Assembly: GCF_000699445.3 (NCBI RefSeq) | Contig: NC_067202.1 | Location: forward strand, 5,906,958-5,970,957 | Reading direction: 5' to 3' | DNA: 64,000 nt | Origin: Schistosoma haematobium | Lineage: Eukaryota; Platyhelminthes; Trematoda; Strigeidida; Schistosomatidae | Shown here: in pieces, positions 50,401-59,213 of the stretch | Layout of the letters: each line of letters begins with the position of its first letter | How positions within the stretch are numbered: position 1 is the first letter of the stretch | Translations under genes and position numbers: made by a program | The notes under the pieces: model-generated | What the model saw: the letters and a program-made list of their open reading frames with translations, nothing else | Database searches by the model: none | Told to the model about the DNA's origin: nothing

Positions 50401-53400
50401 CTAATTTCCTAAACTATACTAAATATAGTAATAGAAAAAGGTAAATACCCAATCAAAACTGTAGCACGTGATTCTGCATTTTCGAGGTGTTTCCACAAAG
50501 ATACTATTCAACGTTGATTGAATAAAACATTTCTTGACGATCATGGGCCTCCTGGGTATTTTTGAGACTTTAACATTAAAGTTTTAGTCTCCAATAATTG
50601 TTTATATTCAACCACACAATCATTTAGACATGATGCGTAAGCTAAATTGATAGAAATACTCATCTGAGCGTCTATGATATGATTCATGGACTAGTTCAAC
50701 ATGTTTTTGTGGGATTATGAAGTAGTCTCAAATGCTCACTTCATATTCTAAACATAGTACTGAGTACTATAACTCTCCTGACCCTTTTAATCCTAACCCT
50801 AACACTAAACCTTAACACTTCTAAAAGCTCACTCCCAACTCTGATTCTTGACTTTAACCGGACACCTAATCATTAAAAGCTAACTTTTCTTTTCTTAATT
50901 ATGTTAGGAGTATTTATCTACCATAAATTTCTCATATTCCACCATAAGTTTCATCGTATCTAAACATTGTCCCCTAGTGACTCAGTAGGTTAGGCGTTCA
51001 CGCGCGAGACTGAAGGCCCTGGGTTCGAAACCCGCGATCGAGATTGTGGATGCCCACTGCTGAGGAGTCCCGTACTGGGACAAATCGGTCGTCCAATGCT
51101 TTCAGGTTTCCAATGGTGGTTTAACATCAGTCGGTTCATGATCTCCACAACCCCTATACTATTGCTTTAAATTCTAATGTATCATCACCCATTGGGCTGC
51201 TTATTTCTAATACCAACTAACTTTTTCAAATAGTTTGAAGTTATACATGTAAGGATTCATATTTTCTCGCGAATTATCAGTCTCTCGGAGACTATGTGGA
51301 TTTCACCTCGTCCAGCTTAAATCTCAGTGTGAACATTAATACTAGTGTACACTGGTGTACAACAAGCTGGCATGCTCGTAAACGGAAAAATGCAAATCGT
51401 TTAATTATACTTTGAATGACTGAATTGTGTTTTTAATTCCAATGGGATATTGGAGTTTAAGTTTAAGGTTCACTGTGTAAATCTCTGAGAAATTTTAAAT
51501 TACTATAAAAGTGTATAAGAACGTTGGAGAGATTGTTGAATTTGGTAGTTTCTATCACGGATTCACTCTAGTCAAACAACCATTAGCACTCAAGAAGCAC
51601 TACACAGGTGCTTTGTCCTAGTAATCCATAGGAACTCTTCCAATAGGGATTAAACCTAGGGTCTTTAAGTCACTCTACGAGCGCTTAACATTTAAGCCAC
51701 TGAGTCGGCATCCATTGGTTTAAATTAAAACTTCAGTCGATCCGTGATATTCAGAAATTATCTCCTAGTTAAGGTCATTTCATAGTTTTGATTGGTTAAA
51801 ATAGTTTTTCAATTCATGACGATTAATTGCCTAAAACGTTTTAAGATAATTTCTTGATGAGAAAGTGACATTTATGCTTACGTTGAATCTTTTCACTGTT
51901 CATGATGATATCCAGCTTAACGGTGAGACTAATTTTTGTTCAGGTTCAAAAAGCAGTTGCATTGTGTATAGAAAACATGATAGACGATGCTTTTCTGTTT
52001 TCGTAGTTCTAATTTGAAGCTGTAAGCAGCAGTGGAGTTCAATAAGATCAGAAATTTGTATGGATAGCCCTGATGACAGTGGATAATAATTGCACGATAT
52101 AGCGAATTAATTAAAGCTGGGAATACGAAACATTGAGATACAATTCAATGATCGAAATGGTAACTTACTCAAGATAAAGATTCGCTTGTCTACTGGAGGG
52201 TGATTCTAAATCAGGAAAAAGCGATTGTGCCCCAGTGATCCTTGATTATCAATAATAACTTAGATGTGATCACTTCATGAAACGAAGGTCTTCGAGAAGC
52301 ATCCTACCTGTGGCTACTCATTATTAATCCAGTAGTGTATAATTCTTTATGTAATTTACGGATGTTGTAATTTTTTAAATATTTTTGAAAGATTCAGAAT
52401 CTCCAGGACCATATGATTTAAATATTCCGCATCAGCTATCTTTATTGGAAGAAGAAGATGCAATATGTGTGGCAGACAGAGAAAACAAACGTATTGTATG
52501 CTACATAGCTGGTTTATATTCGACAACATCAGATAGTACCGGTGATTATCTATTTGAGTACAAACAACCAGAGATGAGAGCAATCTATGGCATCGCCATT
52601 GAACCTTCAAGTATGTTATTATCTTGAATCTTTTTCACATGTTCTATGATTGAATCATTAGATATATTCCATTAATTTGAATATTGTTAACGCTTTGTAG
52701 ACTACTGGACTTGATTTTGACCAGTGACACTCTTATACCGACGATAAATAATCTCGTGTAATGACTGAGAGAATTCGTATGGTTGTTAGTCTATAAAGTA
52801 ACTTCCCTCTAACCCGGTATCGAATTATAAAGCAAACTTAGAAAGAGGATAAGACTCCTATTACATATTTACCCATTGCAACTGAAAGCTCACGTTGTAA
52901 TATCGGTTAAATACCTAACTACATAGTAACATAAATAGGAAATTACAAGGTATATATTATTTATTTTAACACATATATATTGGTACAATGAGGCACCAAA
53001 TACATATGCGCCACACAAATCTCATTCGATATGTGTGAGGGCTGTGATACTGACCGGTGCCCAAACCGAAGCAGGTAGTTTTCTTAGGGGGCCACACCCC
53101 GAGCCTTCGACCCGAAGGTCTGATCCACAAGGCAGTGGAGCAACGTTAGGAGATGCAGTCCCATGGTAGCCGGTGACCAACGATTGGTTCATACGCTATT
53201 TGTTCCCGAAGGATAATGGAGCCCATGTGCACCATTGGATTGGAATCCGGTTAAAGCGCCGGACATTCGCTTTTCGTCCTCTCATTTCCGTAAACAACAC
53301 ACCTGCCACGAGAAGGCAGTGAGTAGGACTTCCCTGGCAGAGGCTGTATACGCGTGGCCATGTGGGAGAATTTCGAGAGGGAGAGCGGACTCTCCCCACT

Positions 53401-56094
53401 CTCGGCCGTACCAGGGCATTTGGGGGCAATTTATGGAAAGTAAAACATATGAGGGTAGTTTACGCGTCAACTGAAATCCTACGATATAGGGAATACAACA
53501 ATACAATAATCTAAGTATTTAATAGTTGTTTAATAAAAGTATGAACAACCATTTTCGATGAAATCATTTGCTTAAGCTGAACATTCGTATTTATAGTTGT
53601 TTAGTAAATATATGTGTCTATGGAACGATAGAAAAGACTGAATCATGATCTGGTTCAGTGGACAGTTATCTATCATAATTCTGACCCGTAAATTTTTCTC
53701 ATCCTCCCATTCTTCTCTAATCACCTGATTATTACACATCCCCATTTGGCATCCGAAATCTCGAATCAGTTTGTGTTGCAATCTTTTTTATCTAGGATTG
53801 ATAATTATAAGCAAAGATAGATGGTGCCTAGCAGTAGGGTGGAGGACGCGAGTTTCGTCTTATTTAGGGCTCATCCAGGAGTGAACATCAACTCCAGGAT
53901 GCATCCATCTAAAAATGAGTCTCAAATAGAACGAAACGTGTCACGATTTGATCGGTACACAATCTAACTTCACGGAATAAAATTACATACCAAACATTAA
54001 AATGGGGAGTGCAAATAAATGAATCATTACAAGAATCAATTATACTTTTAATAAAGATAGACTTTTCAGTGATTGGCAATTTGATCAAGATAGACCACAC
54101 CAAGTTCTGACCGAGTCAAAGTGGTGAGTGTTTAAGCGTGCAAGATAGTGGATGCGCACTGCTGAAATGTCGCATACTAGGACGAAACGGCCGTTCAGTA
54201 CTTTCGAATTTACAATAGTGATCTAACTTAGATCGACTCATGAACCCATCTGTTAAAATATTATTGATCAATCCATTTATGGACCATAAAAAACATAGAA
54301 CATCATCAATACTGACACAAGCAATTATCTGAATTGTGAAAATACATTTTCATCATTACAAATTAACTATTTACTTGTATTCTCTAATTCATCTCACTAC
54401 ATATTTGTACATATATATATATATCAACTATTTTCTTTAGCTAAATTAATATTTGCTCTTGTGGGCTCTACACCTAATGAAGATAATTCATACGTGGAAA
54501 TTATTGATTTTAATTCACAAGAGTTAATTGGTGAAATCAGAAATCAATCGAAAACAGTAAGTTATTATTTTAAAAAAGAAAAAAAAAGTCCAGATTATTA
54601 GTTTCTTATCGGTGGTTTTGTTGAAATATACATTGTCCAAGAGTTGATACTGATATACATTCAACCTATATATTTATCTATTTGGACACATAGATATTGG
54701 TACAAGGGGGAGGGGCTGTGATACTGCCCGGGTGCCCGAACCAAACCAGGTGGTTTCCGTAGGAGGCCACACCCAGAGTCATCGACTTAAAGATCTGATC
54801 GACAAGGCAGTCCCATGGTAGCCGGTGACCAACGACTGGTTCATACGCCATTTGTTCCCTCAGGATACTGGAGCCCATGTGCACCGTTGGTTTGGAATCT
54901 GGGTTTTCCAACTCCCCTAGGTAAATTCTGTGTGTCCACCAACCCGGTTAAAGCGCCGGACATTCGCTTTTCGTCCTCTCAATTTCGTAAACAGCACCCC
55001 CGCCACAAGAAGTCAGTGAGTAGGAGTTCCCTGGCAGAGGCTATATACGCATGGTCATTTGAGAGAATTTCGAGAGGAAGAGCGGACTCTCCCTGCTCTC
55101 GGTCGTATTAGGACATTTGGGGGCCTACCTATATATGAGCCTAACTGGCTACTGGAATGAAAGGACAGATTGAGAAAGGAAATTCATGGACCATACCAAA
55201 CGCCTCATTCTTTAGAAATACACATCATTTTGCTCAATACTCGAAAGTACTTGATCAGAATGATTTGTTACCCGTTTCTAAAATTATCAGATCATTGAAA
55301 GTAATCAGGATGAAACCCTAAATCTAAATCTTATTTTAATTTACACTTGTCTTCAAGAAATGCTTTTATTCCTGACTATATGGATCATATGTATCAATTC
55401 TAGTGAACTAAAGACTATGCAATATTGAAAAAATGATCAAGTCATACAGAACACAATCATTTCTGACGATTTGTAGGAAAAAGTTTGTGAAAATTATTTC
55501 TCAATTAGTCAATTATTGAAGGTTAATCTTGTTAAATTGAGTTTTTTTCCCCATCATATATTGATACTTTTACTGATATCGATCGATAAGTAAGTATTTC
55601 ATTTATTTACGGGTCCAACTTTCATCATTAAACATAATACTGATAAGTCCTGAGTTCGAATCTCGCGGGGCGGGATCGTGAATGTACACTGCCACTGAGG
55701 AGTCCCACAATAGGACGAAACGGCCGTCCAGTGCTTCGAGGTTTTCCATGATGGTCTAGCTTCAATTGACTCATGATCTCAACAATTAAATTACTATAAC
55801 ATCCACAAAATCCCTCTTTGATTAAACTATAATACTATTGAAATATTTCATTATTTTCTTTTCAAGGGATTCGGTAATGTTCATTCTATAACAACATGTC
55901 CATACAACAAAGGAATAAGTTGTATACTATTCTGTAATACAAATTTACCATCACAACTAAATCAACCGGTATTATCAAATCAAACTCAAAGAATTAAAAG
56001 TATTTCAAAATATCAAGAAGATTTCAATCATGAACAACTTGAACGACGTTTATGGCTTTATCATTTACGATTTAACTCTGAATACAATTATTAG
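35321..56094 (+). CDS. PAL: peptidyl-alpha-hydroxyglycine alpha-amidating lyase (PAL), spliced gene
   Basis: PAL is a zinc enzyme of the secretory pathway that splits peptidyl-alpha-hydroxyglycine into an amidated peptide and glyoxylate, the second step of neuropeptide amidation. Exons: 35321-35449 (candidate), 39201-39358, 41956-42066, 43838-43910, 46524-46666, 48724-48797, 52392-52610, 54441-54556, 55867-56094; all join in frame (about 416 aa). Family landmarks appear in order: [10 protein letters not shown] (catalytic Arg), [10 protein letters not shown] (His), FCKPTD, SDGYCNNR (catalytic Tyr), IPHQL (His), [11 protein letters not shown], and GNVHS (third His). Four Cys matching the two family disulfides are present. 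No PHM domain precedes it, so it is stand-alone, unlike bifunctional vertebrate PAM. No transmembrane segment follows. The rat Met784 and Asp787 positions appear as Asn and Ser. Introns are packed with repeats. Confidence 0.85.
35700..36060 (+). mobile_element. RTE-like family B, 3' fragment
   Basis: [20 protein letters not shown] through [20 protein letters not shown] to SIGSNRLK, matching 16670-16998. The GTAA tail is missing and no target duplication is evident. Confidence 0.8.
36061..36985. other. PAL intron, no other feature seen
   Basis: Anonymous AT-rich sequence. Confidence 0.4.
37010..37172 (+). pseudogene. C-terminus of another non-LTR element
   Basis: [19 protein letters not shown] then a stop, [19 protein letters not shown] and a stop. 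The R.P.R.V..WN.L...VV..S....FK pattern is the usual C-terminal end of jockey/CR1-type ORF2 proteins. Only this end is present. Confidence 0.5.
37180..38315. other. PAL intron, no other feature seen
   Basis: Anonymous AT-rich sequence. Confidence 0.4.
38325..38690 (-). mobile_element. RTE-like family B, 3' fragment
   Basis: Minus strand reads the same ...[20 protein letters not shown]...[21 protein letters not shown] tail as 16680-16990, with several small differences. Confidence 0.75.
38825..39125 (-). repeat. decayed family 2 hammerhead SINE
   Basis: Tail, hammerhead remnant, head and body are recognisable in minus order (GAAGCACTGAAGAGC...CACCACCCTACCGGAAATC...GACCACCTTACATTGTCTTC). Confidence 0.5.
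39201..39358 (+). CDS. PAL: PAL exon with catalytic Arg motif
   Basis: Acceptor TTTTATCTCTAG, donor CAAAA|GTAAGC. Encodes [20 protein letters not shown] and [14 protein letters not shown]. The Arg codon is at 39333-39335 and corresponds to rat PAL Arg533. An in-frame TAG just upstream shows that splicing is needed. Confidence 0.85.
39359..40870. other. PAL intron, anonymous
   Basis: No coding domain recognised; 39750-40350 has an LTR-like texture but no diagnostic ends. Confidence 0.35.
40877..41215. repeat. foldback repeat, arms about 105 bp
   Basis: Left arm 40877-40985 (GTTCTCTGATTGGATGGTTT...CAAACTTCAAGTAATAGTGA) and right arm 41110-41215 are inverted copies around a 120-bp loop. One arm also recurs at 4846-4905. 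Confidence 0.75.
41956..42066 (+). CDS. PAL: PAL exon (NTFDD segment)
   Basis: Acceptor TTTATTTATAG, donor TTTCAA|GTAAGT. Joins as [12 protein letters not shown]...[11 protein letters not shown], matching the WDGNSFD..PI.EDTIL block of PAL. Confidence 0.8.
42664..42955 (+). mobile_element. complete 292-bp MITE with TIRs
   Basis: 42661-42685 and 42934-42958 are exact 25-bp inverted repeats; the ends start TGGTGAGACTATAATTTATG. TA dinucleotides at 42662-42663 and 42956-42957 fit a TA target duplication as in Tc1/mariner-type MITEs. No ORF. At least five partial relatives lie in the window. Confidence 0.8.
43030..43615 (+). mobile_element. RTE-like family A2, 3' fragment
   Basis: [20 protein letters not shown]...[20 protein letters not shown] in a frame with breaks, then a 3' UTR ending TACTGACTGACTG at about 43605. 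Confidence 0.75.
43838..43910 (+). CDS. PAL: PAL exon with first zinc His
   Basis: Encodes [24 protein letters not shown], a typical first NHL blade of PAL with the zinc-ligand His (rat His585). Donor CATCAA|GTAAGT; the acceptor AAATAAAG is weak but fixed by homology and phase. Confidence 0.85.
43911..46040. other. PAL intron, mostly anonymous
   Basis: Includes a (TA)n tract at 44694-44717. A moderately long open stretch at 45283-45531 has no recognised family. Confidence 0.4.
46050..46275 (+). mobile_element. decayed MITE copy
   Basis: GGACTATAATTTATGGACGAACC, GATGTCGTTTCGTGATGAAA and downstream order match 42664-42890. Confidence 0.6.
46376..46456 (+). repeat. Sm-alpha-type hammerhead copy, core damaged
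   Basis: CATCCAGCTGACGAGTCCC is intact, but the second core block reads ACAAAAC instead of ACGAAAC (G12 lost), followed by GCGCGTCCTGGATTCCACTG. Predicted inactive. Helix I ATCCAG/CTGGAT is perfect. Confidence 0.7.
46524..46666 (+). CDS. PAL: PAL exon (PTDV/SDG segment)
   Basis: Begins VFKFSSNL and holds [20 protein letters not shown] then [15 protein letters not shown]. Phase 0 in, phase 2 out (GATGG|GTAAAT). Confidence 0.85.
47010..47480 (-). pseudogene. Penelope-like element fragment
   Basis: Minus strand: [32 protein letters not shown] (47450-47360), then further on [13 protein letters not shown] and, one frame over, [20 protein letters not shown] (47150-47045). This is the region leading into the GIY-YIG endonuclease of Penelope-like elements, with stops and a frameshift. 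Confidence 0.7.
48211..48700 (+). mobile_element. family 2 hammerhead SINE, head-to-tail repeat
   Basis: 3' half-hammerhead and tail (48211-48310), body, head GTCGGCTCAGTGGCCTAGTG, second hammerhead (48563-48609, core CTAAGAA, dead) and second tail. The landmark GAAAC recurs at 48220 and 48592, and CACAAAACCCC at 48309 and 48680, giving a 371-372-bp period. Confidence 0.75.
48724..48797 (+). CDS. PAL: PAL exon with catalytic Tyr
   Basis: Completes [12 protein letters not shown] with the Tyr corresponding to rat Tyr654 and its neighbouring disulfide Cys, then [15 protein letters not shown]. Donor AAAAG|GTAATT. Confidence 0.85.
48828..49305 (-). mobile_element. 480-bp RTE derivative (short form)
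   Basis: Same ends and body as the 11261 copy; begins only 31 bp after the PAL exon ending at 48797. Confidence 0.8.
49306..49950. other. PAL intron, anonymous
   Basis: No supported feature. Confidence 0.4.
49963..50221 (+). mobile_element. RTE-like family B, short 3' insertion with target duplication
   Basis: [20 protein letters not shown] to SIGSNRRK and a GTAAGTAAAGTAAGTAAG tail, flanked by TACTACCGGT at 49953-49962 and 50222-50231. Confidence 0.85.
50270..50570 (+). repeat. dispersed repeat X, copy 1
   Basis: GAACGCTTTACTCGAAGG...CAAGAGTATTTATAGAGTTA...GTTGATTGAATAAAACATTT. Homologous to 56285-56590 and, inverted, to 60030-60250. It resembles part of an LTR, but ends are unclear. Confidence 0.55.
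50977..51155 (+). repeat. family 2 hammerhead SINE
   Basis: A-box-like GTGACTCAGTAGGTTAGG, B-box GGGTTCGAAACCC, hammerhead region with intact CTGAGGA but second block GGACAAAT, so inactive. Confidence 0.65.
51595..51725 (-). repeat. decayed family 2 hammerhead SINE
   Basis: Minus-order remnants including the head (reverse of GATGCCGACTCAGTGGCTTA). Confidence 0.5.
52392..52610 (+). CDS. PAL: PAL exon with second zinc His
   Basis: Encodes [18 protein letters not shown] (rat His690 equivalent) and [20 protein letters not shown], including the second Cys pair, then a fluke-specific insert [16 protein letters not shown]. Donor TTCAA|GTATGT. Confidence 0.85.
52955..53427 (-). mobile_element. 480-bp RTE derivative (short form)
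   Basis: Nearly identical to the 48828 copy, including shared variants (ACGCTATTTGTTCCCG, GATAATGGAGCCCATG), which suggests a recent common source. Confidence 0.8.
53813..53950. repeat. decayed Sm-alpha-type palindrome
   Basis: Inverted arm GCCTAGCAGTAGGGTGGAGG..., centre GTGAACATCAACTCCAGGAT, then a mutated plus arm (AAATGAGTCTCAAATAGAAC GAAAC). Cores lost. Confidence 0.55.
54122..54250 (+). repeat. decayed family 2 hammerhead SINE
   Basis: GTGGATGCGCACTGCTGAAA then TAGGACGAAACGGCCGTTCA and the tail; the core is disrupted. Confidence 0.55.
54441..54556 (+). CDS. PAL: PAL exon (LFALVG segment)
   Basis: Acceptor ATTTTCTTTAG, donor AAAACA|GTAAGT. Encodes [20 protein letters not shown] then [18 protein letters not shown], parallel to the LFAVNGK...GEIIDVF block of mammalian PAL. 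Confidence 0.8.
54671..55124 (-). mobile_element. 480-bp-type RTE derivative (long form)
   Basis: Keeps the CAACTCCCCTAGGTAAATTC segment of the long form; carries internal deletions near 54700 and 54805. Confidence 0.8.
55640..55815 (+). repeat. family 2 hammerhead SINE, 5'-truncated
   Basis: B-box GAGTTCGAATCTCGC, hammerhead with intact CTGAGGA (55695-55701), GTCC/GGAC, GAAA and GTC, but three extra bases (CCA) disturb helix I. It ends 50 bp before the last PAL exon. Confidence 0.65.
55867..56094 (+). CDS. PAL: PAL terminal exon with third zinc His
   Basis: Acceptor TTTCTTTTCAAG; encodes [20 protein letters not shown], where His matches rat His786, then a divergent tail ending [14 protein letters not shown] and TAG at 56092-56094. 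The residue two before the His is Asn where mammals have Met, and the residue after it is Ser rather than Asp. No clear AATAAA signal follows closely. Confidence 0.8.
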   Translation, partial: GFGNVHSITTCPYNKGISCILFCNTNLPSQLNQPVLSNQTQRIKSISKYQEDFNHEQLERRLWLYHLRFNSEYNY

Positions 56095-56284
56095 ATGAAT
56101 GAAATCATGTTATCAATGTTATAATGGAATAGTAGTGATAGTCAACACAAATATATGGTTTAAACAAATCACTATTTTATGATCTTTATTGAAAATGTTT
56201 TGATTGGTCCATAATAACCAATCAGAACCCTGAAATTGCACCATTTTAGCTCCTTTCGTATGGTACTGATAAATCTTATAAGGG

Positions 56285-56590
56285 AACGCTTAAATCAGTT
56301 TCCTAAGCTCTTTCAATAACATCAGGCTAAATCTACACGATGAATCGAACACGAAAAAAGGCATGAAATGTATAAAGAACGCTTTACTCCAAGCTTAGTT
56401 TACGTACAGAAAATCAAGGGTATTTATAGCATTTCAGATAGCCTTGGTCTTCTGGAATCCCACTAAAAATAGTAACAGGATAGGTGACCATCCAGTCAGA
56501 GATGTGACTCTTCATTTTCTAGATGTTTCTGAAGAACTATTGAATGCTGGTTGGATAAAATGTTTCCCAGCGATAGTAATATCTCATAGT
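56285..56590 (+). repeat. dispersed repeat X, copy 2
   Basis: GAACGCTTTACTCCAAGC, TAGTTTACGTACAGAAAATC, GGGTATTTATAGCATTTC; mirrored at 60030-60250. Confidence 0.6.
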
Positions 56591-57015
56591 AACACACTTA
56601 GGGGTATTATGATTGTGGATCGTTAGACGATATAAATCTCTAGTAAGATTGAGTACGGCTAACATTGCTCAGCTACTTAACAGTAAACTATATAGTGATG
56701 CATTTTACTGAGAGGTCAATTACTATTTTAAAGAGGGAAAAAATAGGTAAGAACCTCATGTATTTCTAGGTTTACCGCTTTTTGTATGTTTCAGATTATA
56801 CCAAACGCTTATTTGCAAAATGTAAATATAAACTGTATCCTATTTAACTAGGAAAAATCATACTCAACTCTATCCCAGTCAACAAACTTCATCAATTAGA
56901 ATTACTTGATAGATTGTGTAATTAGATCTTCTGAAACCTTGCACAACTCTTAAATAAACAGCCTAAAAGACCTGAAGAGATAATTTAGGAATAGCTGGAA
57001 GATTACTATCAATCT
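56591..57015. other. intergenic, no supported feature
   Basis: Lies between the two convergent genes; no clear polyadenylation signal assignable. Confidence 0.4.
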
Positions 57016-57019
57016 AAAA

Positions 57020-57335
57020 ACTTAAGCGTGACTATCGTAACCAATGATTGGAGACTCTTGGTGACATGGCTCAGAATCGATCACAATGGCGTCAGTGTAT
57101 ACACTCTCTGTATTCCCTTAAACTAAGAGATTAAAATCGCTTCATATATTTCTTTCTACGAACTAATTCTTTCTTCCTGTACTATATCCTTATTGCAATC
57201 TTTCTTTTATATATTACCACCTCTGAATTAACTACTTTTATGAATCCAGTGTCCATCTTGTTGTGTTAATGAGGTATGGCAACTTGGACCGATGCATATA
57301 TGTGCCTGGTCCCACGTTGTAGCTGACTGACTAGC
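57020..57335 (+). mobile_element. RTE-like family A2, 3'-end fragment
   Basis: Last ORF codons (LETLGDMAQNRSQWRQ) and the A2 3' UTR to GTAGCTGACTGACT. Confidence 0.75.
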
Positions 57336-57534
57336 ATAATGTAACTGCATGGCAAAAATAGTTATTAGAGAAACTTTCTTATAACATGAAAATCGTTTTC
57401 TTACCATAACAATTAATTTGAATACTTGTAACTTAATGGCAATTATCGAAACAATCCGCATAGAATACACATATATCAATAAGAGACTAATTAATTGTAG
57501 TAATGAGATGGTGGGGATTTGTAGGTCGGGTCGA

Positions 57535-57640
57535 TGATTTTGATAGTTTTATTCTCAAAGTTGGATAGTTTGATCATGAAGATTTTATTGTTATCCACGA
57601 TTAAATCATCCAATTCAGAGAATAAAACTATCGAAATTGT
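57535..57640. repeat. small imperfect foldback
   Basis: GATAGTTTTATTCTCAAAGT and the later TTCAGAGAATAAAACTATCG pair across a short loop. Confidence 0.6.
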
Positions 57641-57689
57641 AATAGTCCTGAGCATCAATGAGAAGATTCACAAATTTAAATATAATTTC

Positions 57690-57840
57690 AATGGTTAAGA
57701 TCATGAGTCAGTTGAAGCTGGACCACTAAGGAAAACCTGGAAGCATTGGAAGGCCGTTTCGTCCTATTGTGGGACTCCTCAGCAGTGCGCATTCACGACC
57801 TCGCCCCTTGCGAGATCCGAACCCAGGACCTACTGGTTCC
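57690..57840 (-). repeat. family 2 hammerhead SINE, minus copy
   Basis: Tail, hammerhead and B-box region in minus order; head missing. Confidence 0.65.
57743..57788 (-). ncRNA. hammerhead ribozyme motif (family 2)
   Basis: Minus strand: GCACTG, CTGAGGA, GTCC/GGAC, GAAA, ACGGCCTTC with UUC as cleavage triplet, CAATGC (one helix I mismatch). Core intact. Confidence 0.6.
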
Positions 57841-58262
57841 ACAAAACCCATCTGATATTAATCAACATATGCTCACTAGTGATGGTCTCCAAGAGGTATT
57901 TCTTGGAGTTCTGTTGAGAAGCAGTGATCAGTGGAATTCAACTGAGTCTGTTGTGAGATAGCAACTCACTGATGACAATGGTGGATGTGTCGCTCAATTT
58001 CGTGGATTGGTTGGAGCTAGACATTTACACCGTTGGATTCCGGTTCAATGGCCTAGTGGTTAAGTGCTCGCGCGCGGAACCAGCACTTCTTGGGTTCGAA
58101 TCTCGCAGGGGCGAGGTCGAGGATGCGCACTGCTGAGGAGTTCCACAATAGGACGAAACGGCCTTCCAGTATTTCCAGGTTTTCCATGGTGGTCCAGCTT
58201 CAACTGACTCATGATCTTAACCATTGAAATTACTATAATATCCACAAAACCCATCTGGTACT
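57841..58262 (+). mobile_element. family 2 hammerhead SINE, full unit
   Basis: Body from ACAAAACCCATCTGATATTA, head TTCCGGTTCAATGGCCTAGT, B-box GGGTTCGAATCTCGC, hammerhead and tail; ends with the same CCACAAAACCCATCTGG landmark about 400 bp later. It faces the minus copy at 57690. Confidence 0.75.
58127..58172 (+). ncRNA. hammerhead ribozyme motif (family 2)
   Basis: GCACTG, CTGAGGA, helix II GTTC/GGAC (one wobble pair), GAAA, short helix III with TTC triplet, closing strand CAGTAT. The core is intact. Confidence 0.6.
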
Positions 58263-58305
58263 AAATATAAATTGAATAAGAGTGTAAATGTTTACAAGAA
58301 TATAT

Positions 58306-58462
58306 ATTTCATTAGTTGAAATCATGAGCCAACTGAAGCTAGACCACCATGGAAAACCTGGAAACAATGGACGACCATTCCGTCCCAGTACGGCCGTCCA
58401 GTGCTTCCAGGTTTTCCATGATAGTCCAGCTTCAATTGACTCATGATTTCAACTAGTGAAAT
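58306..58462. repeat. foldback made of two family 2 tails
   Basis: Only tail sequences, inverted around a 10-20-bp centre (ATTAGTTGAAATCATGAGCC against CTCATGATTTCAACTAGTGA). No head remains. Confidence 0.75.
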
Positions 58463-58810
58463 TTTTTAAAATCTCCACAAAACCCCTTCTGATTGTAACG
58501 TGACGTCGAGTCGCGGTTGACTATGATCACCACTACAAGAAGGTTGTGTACCAGATATCAGAAGGCGATTGAAAGTTTTAGCGAGATATATTTGTGGGCG
58601 ATCTCATGGTATCGAAAGAATACCGAGGCCGTGCCAAAGGAGTACAAGCGGAATCACTGGGGAAACGTGTGTGTGCAAGGTCACAATCAACGGAAGGAAG
58701 AATGTCTTTAGTACAGATAAACAAACAAGCACAGTAAAACAATCACTGGTACAATCGGTTATAATAATAATTGTTTTTATTAAACCAATTGCGTTCTCTT
58801 GATAAAAGTA

Positions 58811-58811
58811 G

Positions 58812-58877
<66 letters not shown>
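58811..58877. repeat. (TA)n microsatellite
   Basis: About 32 TA units just downstream of the minus-strand gene's stop. Confidence 0.95.
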
Positions 58878-58879
<2 letters not shown>

Positions 58880-58952
58880 TTTTACATATATGTACATGTA
58901 GTTATTAAAACAAAATAAATCAATAATTCATAATTCATCATTAACTCATTAT

Positions 58953-59213
58953 TTAGAATACTTTCCTTTTATCAGGTGACAAGATATCATTTGTATATGA
59001 TTCCTGTTTAAGTAATATATCAGTTACATTATTTAAACAAGTTTGTAATGATTTAGTTTGTTCATTGGATCCAGTAACAACAGTATTATTATCACTATTA
59101 TTATTATTATTATTGTTTGACTGATGATGAATAGACATAATCATTGAATGAATTTGTAATAACAATTCTGGACATCCATAAACAGTCGCTGCAAAACGAA
59201 GTCGATTTAATTC
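58953..59213 (-). CDS. terminal exon of the unidentified gene
   Basis: Acceptor TTTCTTTACAG; encodes ELNRLRFAATVYGCPELLLQ, an SNNNNNNN run, and ends SPDKRKVF with TAA at 58953-58955. Confidence 0.75.
   Translation of the reverse strand, partial: ELNRLRFAATVYGCPELLLQIHSMIMSIHHQSNNNNNNNSDNNTVVTGSNEQTKSLQTCLNNVTDILLKQESYTNDILSPDKRKVF

Noticed and set aside
58517..58710. Two overlapping open frames resembling a retroelement gag-like piece
   Set aside because: No zinc knuckle or other diagnostic motif; frames are broken.
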